DNA from: Theodoxus fluviatilis
Taxonomy: Eukaryota > Mollusca > Gastropoda > Cycloneritida > Neritidae
Assembly (NCBI GenBank): GCA_034096865.1
Contig: JAWQFJ010001812.1
Location: forward strand, 296,501-360,500
Length of the DNA stretch: 64,000 bases
Direction: 5' to 3'
Below the pieces are notes generated by a model. The model did not search any database. It was not told where the DNA came from and saw only the letters and a program-made list of their open reading frames with translations. The position numbers were made by a program, and so were the translations under genes. Of this stretch, positions 38,203 through 48,407 are shown one piece after another. How positions within the stretch are numbered: position 1 is the stretch's first letter; every line of letters starts with the position of its first letter.

Positions 38203-39619
38203 CGTGGGTGTGGGCGTGCTGCATGCTGGTTCCTGCAGCCTCCAGGATGCGTGCGAGTGCTGCGTGCGAGTACGCTGTGGCCATGCGCTAGGCGTCTAGG
38301 ACTGGACTGCAGCCGCGCTGCGAGTGAAAAGCGCTGCCTGCTTGTGTCAGCTCTGTGCCGCCGCGCGCTTGCTGCGTTCACGCCACGCTGGCCAGTGTCC
38401 GTGTGTTCGTCTGTGTCCCTCCCCTTCCTGTCTCACCGCAGCCCCCTCTCGCACCGAGGCAGCCAGCCCTCGCCTCCTGCCTACTCCACCCGCCTTCTTC
38501 TTGACCACCTGGTGTTGGATGGTTACAACCGTGGCTTCCACTTTCATTCTGTCTTCAGGAGAGTCTTTGTGAAATCCTGGTACTTCTAGGATGCCATCTT
38601 GTATTCTTCGACGGGCTGGTTCACTCTGTTTCTTGCCCTTTCAGTTTGATTTCTCTAGATGTCACTCCTGGGAAAACAACCACGTCTTTTGAAGACGAAG
38701 CTGACATCCAAGCTCTGTCTTGATCTTTTTGGATTCCAGAGCCCGAGGATAGTCCACGGATCAATACTATCCACCTCTGTCTGTTACTTCTATCGTCAGA
38801 AGCGAGAAGATTCCTCTTGTCTTAATTGTAGTTGTGGTTTTCCCAGAAAATTTTGTGCAAAACTATTTCCAGTCGACCTGAAAGTGTTTTACATTTCGAG
38901 ATCCTTAGTCGTCTCTTGCCTTTTAACTGATTGGTCTGTAATCATGAGTGGGATCTGGTCCTTCTCGTGTGTGCAACTTTTCTTTGCTTGTGACTGAGTT
39001 GGAGGCTGCAGTTAGCAACTCCTCGTTCATAGTTGTCTGGGTAGGGCCCCTTTTTCATAGATCAAGTTGTTCTCTCTGTGAAATGTCCCATTACACTGTA
39101 GAATACTTTACCCTTCAAACTTGTTTTGTCAGCGTATTGAGTCCTGCAGATCAGTAACGTTTTGTCTCTGGCATTGTTGTCCTCTGAAGTGTTCTACGTG
39201 TAACCTTTTTTGTTGTTGAAATTCATGTTAAATTCAATGTTTTCAGCCCCTTGTATTTTCTCTTTTGTCCACAGCTGTTTTCACATTGTAGAAAGTTGAC
39301 TAGGAAGTAGATGAAAGCTACAAAATGTGATCGTTTAAAGAAAGAGAGAAAGAAATATTTTTTGGGCAAGTCTTGACCTGAGACCGAATTGCTAAGCAGC
39401 TGCTTAATTCTTCGCTTCCACGAAACAGTTTCTCCATGTAAAGAGATGGAAACAAAGCACTTGACGACTAGGGGCTGGAAACAAACGTCAGACACGTCAG
39501 AGCAACCGGCCTGCAGTGACTTTCACGCTCTGGTTTGTGTCCCTTGCTCGAGGGGGGAGGGGAGGGGGACAGGATGCCGACTGGTGACTGAGTGGCACGC
39601 TCCATCTCTCTACCCGCAG

Positions 39620-39834
39620 TGCCCTACCAGCCTCTCAACCTGCATGCCGATGCCATCGGCCCCAACCAGATTATGGTCAACTGGGACGCCCCCCAGGAGG
39701 CGGACTCCATCGAGAGCTACGAGCTCTACTACAATGACAGCCACTTCCGCCAAAACGTGCGCGTCTCCATCAGACCTCCAGTGGAGAAGTACATGCTGGA
39801 AGATCTGACCCCAGACACCGTCTACCACATCCAG
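39620..39834 (+). CDS. Lar: LAR exon: FN3 domain 3, first part
   Basis: Starts TG after CTACCCGCAG, entry phase 1, and encodes (V)PYQPLNLHADAI..IMVNWDAP through LTPDTVYHIQ. VPYQPLNL aligns with VPGQPLNFKAE of PTPRD FN3-3, and SIESYELYYND with TIANYELVYKD. One sequon, NDS. Exit phase 0 at CAG|GTAAGC. Confidence 0.95.
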
Positions 39835-40697
39835 GTAAGCATGACAGATGGGCAGAGGGACCGTCCAGGAAGACGCCTTGCAGACAGGCTGAGGAGACAG
39901 CTGTGAGGTGGGGGTGGTAAGACACTTGTGCGAACACTTGCACGCTCACATAACACACACCAACCCCGCGCCCCAAACACATACTACACACACACACACA
40001 CACACACATACACACACCAAACACACACACATACACACACCCCGCAGGCAAGTGTAGGCAAACGCAGACGTCTGTACAAAAGAGTTGCTAAGAGTGTGGA
40101 ATTGGCTTTGCAGACTTAGCTAGCTTTACTTTTTGAACATATTGCAAAGATTGCTATTATTTCATACAGTGTAGCACATCATATCAAAGACTGATGACAC
40201 AACTCCAGTCACTATTGCCGGCTATAAGTAGTTACCAAGTAGAATGAGATGAAATGATGTAGTTTGTTTGGTCAAGTTGGAGTAGGCATTAGACCATTGG
40301 CACTGGGGCCAAAGAAGCCAGAAAGGCTATTTATTTAATTTGAATGAGTATGAATGTATTAGATGAACATCTGTGATGCACCTTCCCCTCAATGTGACTG
40401 TGAGAGTGTCGGTTCAATGCCTATGATATGCACACACACAAAAAGTGTCCTGTGAAAGGAACTTCCTAAACCTTCCATCATGTTGACAATATTCATTTCA
40501 TGATTGTAAAATATTTTTGTTCTTCTTATTCATACTACTATTCTTCTATCTTTTTTTTAAAGAAAGAAGAACTGTCTTGATAGTTGGGCTCATGTCTTAT
40601 CTTGCATTAGGTCAATCTGGGAATCAAATGTAATCAGATTTTATTGCCAGTTCGCCATAAGTCTGCCTGACGCCAGTCATTAATGTCTTCTCTGCAG
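39835..40697 (+). other. Lar: Intron within FN3-3
   Basis: Contains a (CA)n tract around 39984-40040; otherwise AT-rich sequence with nothing recognised. Confidence 0.9.
39984..40040. repeat. Interrupted (CA)n microsatellite
   Basis: CA repeats with CATACA and CCAA interruptions. Confidence 0.9.
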
Positions 40698-40767
40698 GTG
40701 TCTGCAAAGTCGATGCGAGGCGAGGGTCCTCGCACCCCAACCATCCAAGTCCGGACTCAGCCCTTCG
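40698..40767 (+). CDS. Lar: LAR exon: FN3 domain 3, C-terminal strand
   Basis: A 70-nt exon after TCTCTGCAG encoding VSAKSMRGEGPRTPTIQVRTQPF(G). It supplies the F-G region of FN3-3 (human: AARSDMGVGVFTPTIEARTAQ). Phase 0 in, phase 1 out at TTCG|GTAAGT. Confidence 0.94.
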
Positions 40768-42620
40768 GTAAGTCCACATCTTTGATCTGTGGAGTGGAGA
40801 CCCCAGGCTTCCATGTCTTGGGGTGTCCCATCCACCCCCTCCATCACTCTTGGTCTGTCGTGCCTGGCATTTAGTTCCCTCGGTTGTTCTCTCTTCTCCT
40901 TTGTTCTCTCATCAATGGAGCCATAGCCTTGGCCACTGGGATGGATGAGCTGGCCATCAAGGTAAGGAAAAGTAGGTGCATATGCCAGATGACAAATTTT
41001 GCTGATGAGGTGTTTGAGTGTCATCTTGCGACTTGAATGATTTAGGAGTGTGTTCTTTTATCGTAATTGGGTTTTGTCGATCCTCTTGTGATGCTAGGCA
41101 TGAAAATTTTATTAAATGAACTTGAACGTTGAAGAATAATGTTGAGTTTGCAAATTACCCGCTCTGAAATTAAAGAAAGTGGATTCACATTCAAAGAAAA
41201 TCGATCGAACTTAAAATAGTCAACCAACTGGTCAAGCAATTGATCAACAGTACCTTGCCTGAAACATGACTGAAGGTTGTTTTCCAGTGCTGAAGATTGT
41301 GTACGTATTCATCACCATGGTAAATTATGTTGGGATTGGAGTGGTTGATAGACAGACAACCTTTGGTTGCTATGTTCTGCTTTGCTTTTTACTGGGTTTG
41401 AAGAGAGTCTAAGAAGAAGTTTGCTGTGTGAGCATTTATGGCAACCTGGTTTCGTACTTAACAGTTTCATGCTGAGTTTTTGATAGCGCAGTCAGTGCCT
41501 ATGAGTCCTTGTGTAAGAGGACCTTCACACTGACCCGTAGTCCAGTGTTGACGTTAAACATGGTGTACCCTAAAGTCCAGGCATGTGCAGGGGAAAGTAG
41601 GGGCAGTTCTGCTGTAAGTCTTCCCCTGCTCGTATTCCCACCTAACGTTCTTGTGATTTTGATTTACCCGGTGCATTATTGTGGTGAACCTGTGCTTCTT
41701 GTGCACCACTGTCAGAGTGTACCATGTGCTCCCAGTCATTGTTCCTTGAACTTTCCAGTGTATTTGTGACCTTTTGGTCCATGATGTTTTAGCTGTTGAC
41801 CAGAAATGTACTGTGGACATTCTGTGTACTAGACAGTAGCTCAGTGGTGTATTTGTTAAGAAATGTGTCATAGTGTTTGTTGTTGGTTTAATTTCCCACC
41901 CCCATGTGCTTTCACCCAGTGGTTGTACGTTGACATGAGTGTTTTACAGTACTCCTTCCACCCTTAGCTTCTCAGAGAGGAGTGTTGTAATGTTCCTTGT
42001 TTACTTCATGTATGTGCTCTTGTTCCCAGTGTCAGCCTCCTACTTGAACCCCGTTGTTTTACAGCACTTGGCTGCTTTGATGACCCAATGTTAGTTATGA
42101 TGCTTGCACACATGCCATGTCAGTTATGATCACAGATGTAGAAATGTTCATCAGGCTAACCATAGTCGGAGCATGTTGTTGTATTGATCTCGTACAAATA
42201 GGGAATATTTTGTCACTGTCATCTTTCCCACTTTGAGATATCGTCTTGGATAATGATACAAATGCAAGTAACTGACCTGATGACTTTGGCATTACTTGAT
42301 TGTTTAAAAACGCAAGAAATCCCAACATTGAAATGGCATAAGGCATCGTAGTGTCAGCAGAGATGGGAAAGATGACTTTGAATGCATTTCAAACTGCAGT
42401 TTTAACATTACGGATGAAATTTCCATTCACGTTCATTGGAAGTGTGCAGGCCATCTGCCTCTTCCAATGCTGAACATGATTCTGCATGACTAACTGACAC
42501 TGTGCACGTGAAATCACCAACTTTTCAGTTCTGGTGATTCTTTGTCATCGTCGTCAAATCATGTTTTATTTTGATTTTTATTTCTTTTCATCCCCCCCCC
42601 TTTTTTTCTCCCCTCCCCAG
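40768..42620 (+). other. Lar: Intron between FN3-3 and FN3-4
   Basis: About 1.85 kb of AT-rich sequence. It holds an exon-like stretch ending AAG|GTAAGG at 40961 (see the 12-nt candidate); no repeats or other genes recognised. A C/T-rich acceptor tract occupies 42590-42620. Confidence 0.9.
40950..40961 (+). CDS. Lar: Weak candidate 12-nt microexon between FN3-3 and FN3-4
   Basis: CTGGCCATCAAG, bordered by GATGAG and GTAAGG, would insert AGHQ in phase 1 before VPEAPPQ, closely like the AGYQ insert proposed at 36681-36692 before VPYQP. The acceptor is poor: its pyrimidine tract ends about 40 bases upstream and two other AGs intervene. Starting after those AGs gives 41 or 35 nt, which would shift the frame. 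Confidence 0.2.
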
Positions 42621-42929
42621 TCCCCGAAGCCCCTCCACAGGCAGTTAGCGGCAGACCTCTAGACGCACACCAAATTGAAGTGACTTGGAAAGTGCCTCTG
42701 CAGGAAAAGCGTAATGGCAAACTCAAGGGCTATAGGATTTATTATGTCGAGAGCGATTCTGGCCTCCCTGACACCGAGGCCACGGAAATAACTGTTGGCC
42801 CAGATGAGCAAAGCTATGTCCTCAAGAACCTGAGTACTTGGACAAACTATAAGATTTGGGTGCTGGCCTTCACTGAAGTGGGGGATGGACCGGCCTCTCA
42901 GCCTGTGATCGTCCAAACAGATGAAGCCG
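42621..42929 (+). CDS. Lar: LAR exon: FN3 domain 4
   Basis: A whole FN3 domain in one exon, 309 nt, phase 1 at both ends. It encodes (V)PEAPPQAVSGRPL..IEVTWKVP through VQTDEA(G). PEAPPQAV matches PSAPPQKVMC of PTPRF FN3-4, and LSTWTNYKIWVLAFTEVGDGP matches [21 protein letters not shown]. One sequon, NLST. The alternative donor four bases downstream would break the frame, so 42929 is chosen. Confidence 0.96.
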
Positions 42930-42965
42930 GTAGGTATCCCACCGGAGCAGCATAACCCCACTCGC

Positions 42966-43000
42966 TACCTGTCTACCTACCTACCTACCTACCTACCTTG
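42966..43000. repeat. (CTAC)n tetranucleotide tract
   Basis: About seven to eight CTAC/CTGT units. Confidence 0.9.
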
Positions 43001-44588
43001 CTGCGTTTTCTCGCATTGTGCTGGGAAGAGCTGTTTTCTCCCCATTCTCTCTCGGCTCATCTTGACTTAGTGGCTGAGTGGAGTTTTGTTAGAAATTTCT
43101 TGACTTTTTGCGGTTGATACGTTATTAACAGGTGGTTGGAATTTTTCCTCATCTTGCTCACTGTTTCTGTGAGATTTGTTGATAATTTTTTTTTGATCGT
43201 TGAATTAATTCTAAGTTGGTGGCACTTACTTCTTGAACTCCTGGCTTTGCCTTACCCAAGCAGACGACACTTCTCATCCATCCTCATCAAGACTCTTTTT
43301 CTCATCATTTCCAAAATCTTGTCCACTTGAAGGCCTCGCCACTGCTGAAAAAATGTTTTTACATTGATGATGGAATTGACAGTGGGATCTTTGAATTGTT
43401 TCATTGATGCAAACGAGAGACACGTTTAAATTTGTTTTCCCACCCCCATCCCCATCTCAAAGTCTTCAGTTTATCAAAAGCATGAGTTTTTTAGACATTT
43501 TGCACCATTAATCATCATCGGCTTTGCCTGATGATCATGGCTCAATGAGTTAAGGGACATACAAACTTGGTCTTTAGATGGATAACTCTGATGAGGGCAA
43601 CAAACAAAAGATGCATGATGCTGATGCTCTTCCCAATGCATGGAGGCCCTGACTACAAGTTTACCATGGCGACATGAGTACTTGGCTCTAGAAAATGAAA
43701 AGTAAGGCATGGGGTGCTAGGTTTCAGCTATGCATCCAGTTTTTGACGGGTCGGAACTGACTGAAGCACTTGAAATTTGAAGAGAAAACTGATGGCATGT
43801 AAGCACTGATGACTGGAGATTTTGATGCTCTTATGTGCCCTAGTGGATGTCTTGCCATGCATGCCTCAAGTCTCCAGGTAATTAAGAGTGTGTACGCACG
43901 TTTCTCATCACTGGAAACGCACTTTTCACAAAGATCGATGCAAGGTTGTAGTGCTTTCTAGTTCTAAGCACCGCTTCTGAAACAAGCTTACAGTTTTGTT
44001 TATTCGAACTATGCATTGGTCAGGATTGTTAGTTTGGATTCCAGGGCAGTAGTCTCAAAAGACAAGGATGAAAGGAAATGTGATTGGATTTGGCTCGATA
44101 AACTGTAGCGGTGGAGTAAGAAATTCTTGTAGTTACTGGAATACATGTATTGTGTGGTGCTGTTGAAAAGGTGGTGTCGCTTTTGAAAGTTCATCTCAGA
44201 CTAAGAGCTGACTGGAAGTCTTGGTACAGGGATGGGTGGTGTCATCTTTTTCCTCTCACATCAGTAGTAGTGTCCCATGAATATCAAAGTTCATGTGTGC
44301 AGTAATGTCCTTTTTCAAAACGCGCCCAGCATTTGGACGTGGCATCCTGTCTGAAGTGATGCTGACACTTGAAAGTTTGCAAAGAGTCCTGGAGGAGGAT
44401 GAGAAGCAGTCAGCCAGCCACAGCTAGGCTTTGCTCTTCTTGCTCCTCCGTGGAGGTGGGACCCACTCCCCATGCTAGCGAACCCTTCGCTGCTGCACCC
44501 ATATCCCTCTAAACCAACCTGACTGCTTGCATGCGTTGCCTGCCCGTACCTCCCCCTTCTCTCACACATGTGTCTGTTTTCAAGGTGG

Positions 44589-44592
<4 letters not shown>

Positions 44593-44623
<31 letters not shown>
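44593..44623. repeat. G homopolymer (31 nt)
   Basis: A pure G run. Confidence 0.9.
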
Positions 44624-45496
44624 CTGTCGTGCAAAGCACAGCAATCTCAGAGAATAACCGCTCAATATGGTGTCAATTTTTCATGCATGTTTTAAGTCAA
44701 AAATTTCTTTTTGAATGAAATGTGTATTTAACATTGATGCTCGACGAGTTTAAAAGATGTCGGAGCTTGAACTGTACCGAAAAGAAAATAAGAAAGGACC
44801 AGTAAATTCTTATATAACTTGAAGAAATTAATCGCCCTGAAATATTTGCTTTGCTTGAATCTAAGTTGGATTAGCTATTGGGAAAGCAAATGACCAATGG
44901 AATGATTGGCTGTCCGGCAGATTTGCCACCTCTTTCGGCCTGCAGTAGTCACCCTTGTGGAAGACCTTGGAACATAAGAGCCTCCCTGCCCTTTGTGCCA
45001 CCACTCCTTCCGCCTCTGCCTTTCCTCCTCTGCCTTTCCTCCTCCTGTGTCTGATCTTGACTGGGTCTCCCTGTCTGCTTGTCTGGCGTGAGCCTTTCTG
45101 AGGTGAATCAGACCTCGCTGTCCTCTGAGTTCGGGTCTTGGACTTCCCATCTTTGGGAATGGGAAAACTAACCTCTACTAATCAACTGTAAGTATGAAGA
45201 TACCTCTTTGGTTTAAACCAAAACTTGCTTGGACAAATTTCTAATCTCATCGGATTTTGCCTGCGATTTTACCTTTTGTTTTCTTTTTTTGTTCGTTCTG
45301 TGTGGGTTTTTTTAAAGTTTGATTTGAATGTTAGTGCTTGATTTCTGATTTCACACAATCACTCACTCATCCCGTATGAAACCATCAGCATTATTTATTT
45401 TCCTTTTTGTTTAGAACTTGAATATTGTTTTAATAACTTTGTAGCAGTATGAAATTATCCAACTCTGTAGCTGTTTTGATTATGAATATGAATGAT

Positions 45497-45520
45497 ATTA
45501 ATAATAATAATAATAATAAT
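45497..45520. repeat. (AAT)n trinucleotide tract
   Basis: About seven ATA/AAT units followed by (GAAT)n. Confidence 0.88.
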
Positions 45521-46079
45521 GAATGAATAGCCTGTAACATTTCTTGCAATGAATTATCCTTCTGTTTAAACAATTATTTCCTGTCTGAGACAGATCTGGC
45601 ATGTTGTCAACTCTGTGGTACAAAGAAATACTAAATGTCTTCAACTTTTCCTCTGATTGAAGACTGTCTCACTGATAGTAATGAACTGATGATTCCTGCC
45701 TAGTCTTTCTGAATAGATGTGTAGGTAGCAAACCACTGCATGGGCACTTTGATTTCACCCGTGTTGGTCCACAACACGACTTGCCAGTAGAGAGGCACGC
45801 ATGACATGCATCTGTGAGGCTGGTCAAGATAATCCACAGCCAGACTGAGGCTGCCTTGAGGGCCTCCCTGTGTGGCTGCAAGTGTTGCTGACTCTAGACC
45901 CGTGTCCAAAGCTCAGGGAGGATAGACTTACCATGGCTGCAGTAGGGACTCCCTGGTCTAGACTGCCCACCCCATGACGTCATTCTTGTAGAAATGGACA
46001 CTGCCTCTCTTGCAGTCATGTATATACTCTCAGACGGTCTACTACGCAAAACACTCACACATTCATGCCGGCACGCACA

Positions 46080-46085
46080 CGTATT

Positions 46086-46120
<35 letters not shown>

Positions 46121-46158
46121 CACACACACACAACACACACACACAACACACACACACA
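46080..46158. repeat. Interrupted (CA)n microsatellite
   Basis: CA repeats broken by three regularly spaced CAACAC interruptions. Confidence 0.94.
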
Positions 46159-46256
46159 GGCGTGCACTATTTCCAAAAACCAAGCACCAAGACCAAATTC
46201 TTCTCAATTGCGTACCTTCACACACAGTCCTTATATATGTACAGTCTCTGCACTAA

Positions 46257-46348
46257 TGCAGCAAAGCCCCTCTCCAACAAACCAAGAGCAGCAATGCCCC
46301 TCTTCAACAACCCAAGAGCAGCAATGCCCCTCTCCAACAACGCAAGAT
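46257..46348. repeat. 33-bp direct repeat, three copies
   Basis: Three tandem copies of a unit with AGCAATGCCCCTCTCCAACA and CCAAGAGC, with one to three differences between copies, lying 155 bases before the FN3-5 acceptor. Confidence 0.9.
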
Positions 46349-46503
46349 CGTGCTCCAGGGAATCCTTGCTGCAGTTTGTCTCTTTGTGTCCCCTCCCCCT
46401 CTACTTCCTCCTCCCTCCCCCCTGTCCCCCTGTTCCCTGTCCCGTGTCACTCCTAGTCCCCTTCCCCATGACAAGCCTTGACCTGTATGTGTGTGGCGTG
46501 CAG

Positions 46504-46616
46504 TGCCTGGGGAGCCTAGGAAGGTGCGGGTGGAGGCCATCAACTCCACTGCCATCTTCGTGGAGTGGAAGGAGCCCCTGGAGAAGGAGCAGAACGGCAA
46601 GATCCGTGGCTACCAG
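46504..46616 (+). CDS. Lar: LAR exon: FN3 domain 5, first half
   Basis: Begins TG after GGCGTGCAG and encodes (V)PGEPRKVRVEAINSTAIFVEWKEP..KIRGYQ. It aligns closely with PTPRF FN3-5 (PPRKVEVEPLNSTAVHVYWK...QIRGYQ). One sequon, NST. Phase 1 in, phase 0 out at CAG|GTGTGT. A (CT)n tract starts about 38 bases after the donor. Confidence 0.96.
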
Positions 46617-46651
46617 GTGTGTAATGCCTGCCTCTCCTCTCCTCCCCCCCC

Positions 46652-46654
<3 letters not shown>

Positions 46655-46746
<92 letters not shown>
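46655..46746. repeat. (CT)n microsatellite interrupted by the LINE
   Basis: A CT tract of about 90 bp. CT repeats resume at 48024-48049, on the other side of the LINE, so the element appears to have landed inside the array. Confidence 0.95.
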
Positions 46747-46749
<3 letters not shown>

Positions 46750-46825
46750 AGTGCTGCCCTCGCTCACATGTACAAGAGTGCATTCCGGGAAATTTTATCT
46801 ACATATGCACATTTTTACCCACTTT

Positions 46826-47601
46826 ATACAGATGGTTCTAAAGATGGAGATCGTGTGGCGGCAGCTGTTGTTGCCCGCGAAACCGTCTTGCGCTTTCGCC
46901 TTCCGGATGGGACTTCGATCTACTCTGCAGAGCTTAGTGCACTTGAGGCCGCTCTTGGCGTAGTCCAGAGCAAGAGACTGCCACGAACCCTTGTTGTCTC
47001 TGACTCGTTATCGGCCTTACAGGCTCTGCGGGGTAGGGAAATTTCCCATCCTTATTTGTTTGGTATTTTTGTTCATCTGTGTCGACTACAGTGTGGGGGT
47101 GCTGAGGTCGTCTTCTGCTGGGTCCCTAGCCATATGGGCATCCCGGGGAACGAGAGAGCAGATCAGGCTGCCAAGTCTGCTCTCTCCCTTCCCATGTCCC
47201 CGGGCAGGATCCCGGCGGGTGATCTGGTACCTCGTGTTACTAACTACATTTTTAATCTGTGTCAGTTCGACTGGGACGGCAAGACACATAACAAACTTCA
47301 TGACGTATCTTCTGTGTGGGGTGAGCGACTCTCCCCCACATCGCTGACGAGAAGAGAGGAAGTTGTGCTCTGCCGTTCCCGGATCGGCCATTCTCTTCTG
47401 ACCCACTCCTATTTGTTGCGGTCGGAGCCTCCACCGGAGTGCCACACCTGCCAGTGCAGGCTCACCATGCGGCACGTTCTGGTGGAGTGCCCTCGACTGG
47501 CTCATCTACGGAGTGGGTCGAGCAGTCTGTCTGACTTTTTTAAAGACCCTTTAGCTGTGATAAAATATTTGATAGATTCTGAGTATTATTCTCGTTTATG
47601 A
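46826..47601 (+). pseudogene. LINE RNase H / zinc-knuckle C-terminal open frame
   Basis: The intact coding remnant inside the LINE, in the same sense as the host gene. It lacks a start codon of its own and the enzyme core of reverse transcriptase, so it cannot transpose by itself. The absence of stops or frameshifts over about 280 codons suggests a recent insertion. Confidence 0.8.
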
Positions 47602-47695
47602 GTGGTACTATGTCTTAATTGTTTTCGATATTTCTCCACGTACCTCCTCTGAGGTCTTCCTTTAATTGCATTTTTTAATAAGGGAAAGTATGTTG

Positions 47696-48000
47696 TGGCC
47701 TTGTATGGCCTTCACGGCTGATGAACCCTTGGGCTCCATCCACCTATTCTTTAGTGTTTTGTAAATGACAGGGAAATTGAGGTGTGAAATTTTCCCCTAT
47801 CACCCATTATGAGTCTTCATGTTTGAAGGCTCTTCGCAGCCTTGCTGGCTGGTGGGCAGTGAGACTCGATTTAATTGATTTCATGTCACTGGTTAGATGG
47901 ACTGTATAAGAACTCACTGTTGAGAAGAGTTTTAATTCTTTGTTAAAGATGGGTGTTTCTTAATGTTGTGGCCTTATATAGCCTACAAGGCTGATAGGCC
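47696..48000 (+). repeat. LINE 3' untranslated region with two tail hairpins
   Basis: Two copies of a motif: GTTGTGGCCTTGTATGGCC.. (47693-47735) and GTTGTGGCCTTATATAGCC..GGCTGATAGGCC (47966-48000). In the second, AGCC pairs with GGCT and the outer GGCC with GGCC, so it folds as a stem-loop just before the tetranucleotide tail. Such 3' hairpins are recognised by the reverse transcriptase in many LINEs (known). Confidence 0.65.
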
Positions 48001-48023
48001 CTTAAACTCCATCCATCCATCCA

Positions 48024-48049
48024 ACTCTCTCTCTCTCTCTCTCTCTTTA
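48024..48049. repeat. (CT)n, distal part of the array split by the LINE
   Basis: A short CT tract directly after the LINE (CATC)n tail; see 46655-46746. Confidence 0.85.
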
Positions 48050-48082
48050 CTTGTTTGCACACACACACACATTTTTATTGTC

Positions 48083-48182
48083 AAATGGCCTTATACATGT
48101 ATAGCCCACAAAGCCTGAGAGGCCATAAAACTTCATTCATTCATTCATTCATTCATTCATTCATTCATTCATTCATTCATCT
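48083..48182 (+). mobile_element. Retroposon tail: hairpin plus (ATTC)n
   Basis: ATGGCCTTATACATGTATAG, GCCCACAAAGCCTGAGAGGCC and then about twelve ATTC units. The hairpin is related to those of the LINE just upstream, so this is the 3' end of another, heavily 5'-truncated copy of the same tail family. It ends about 20 bases before the FN3-5 second-half exon. Confidence 0.65.
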
Positions 48183-48202
48183 TGTTGCATTGTTGACTCC
48201 AG

Positions 48203-48407
48203 GTGCACTTTGTGGAGGTGGATGCTGATGACAGGGAGATCTATGGCCGCACTGCCCGGTTCTTCGACACATATGATGGAAACAAGAACGAGGCAGTCAT
48301 CACTGGGCTGGAGCCCGACACTCGCTATCGCATCCAGGTGGCAGGCTACACTCGCAAAGGTGACGGGCTCCGTTCCCGTGCCAAGATCATCACCACCAAG
48401 GGGGCAG
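48203..48407 (+). CDS. Lar: LAR exon: FN3 domain 5, second half
   Basis: Starts in phase 0 after GTTGACTCCAG and encodes VHFVEVDADDREIYG through AKIITTKGA(G). GYTRKGDGLRSRAKIITTKGA matches AYTTKGDGARSKPKIVTTTGA of PTPRF. The stretch FFDTYDGNKNEAVITGL replaces the longer vertebrate linker. Phase 1 exit at GCAG|GTGAGG. A repeat element begins only 12 bases after the donor. Confidence 0.96.

Larger units (their letters stand above)
33365..39619 (+). other. Lar: Intron between FN3-2 and FN3-3, containing microexon candidates
   Basis: About 6.3 kb. Two short frame-preserving exon candidates (35425-35451 and 36681-36692) are annotated separately. A GTGC-rich alternating tract lies at 38124-38202. 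The remainder is AT-rich mixed sequence without recognisable genes or elements. Confidence 0.85.
42930..46503 (+). other. Lar: Intron between FN3-4 and FN3-5
   Basis: About 3.6 kb with a (CTAC)n tract (42966-43000), a G run (44593-44623), an (AAT)n tract (45497-45520), a (CA)n tract (46080-46158) and a 33-bp triplicate (46257-46348). No gene seen. Confidence 0.9.
46748..48023 (+). mobile_element. 5'-truncated non-LTR retrotransposon (LINE) with RNase H domain
   Basis: An uninterrupted frame (46748-47601) encodes the C-terminal part of a LINE polyprotein. The RNase H domain keeps all expected acidic and His residues: YTDGSK, the Glu in SAELSALEAAL, the Asp in VVSDSLSALQAL, and WVPSHMGIPGNERADQAA. 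It is followed by a Cys/His knuckle (CHTCQC..MRHVLVECP). The 3' untranslated part carries two copies of a GGCCTT-type hairpin and ends in (CATC)n at 48009-48022. RNase H plus this knuckle is typical of the I/Jockey-type groups; the exact clade is not resolved. Reverse transcriptase and ORF1 are missing. Confidence 0.88.
46617..48202 (+). other. Lar: Intron within FN3-5, containing a LINE fragment
   Basis: Consists of a (CT)n tract, a 5'-truncated LINE (46748-48023) inserted in that tract, a second retroposon tail with (ATTC)n (48083-48182), and the acceptor GACTCCAG. In vertebrate LARs this position (inside FN3-5) holds a nine-residue alternative exon; none could be seen here. Confidence 0.92.

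Noticed and set aside
40921..40961. 41-nt exon (IALATGMDELAIK) ending at GTAAGG
   Set aside because: Not a multiple of three: joining it between phase-1 exons shifts the frame. Kept only as a possible poison exon or as the source of the 12-nt candidate.
42930..42933. Alternative donor GTATCC four bases after the FN3-4 exon
   Set aside because: It would leave the exon in phase 2, incompatible with the next phase-1 exon.
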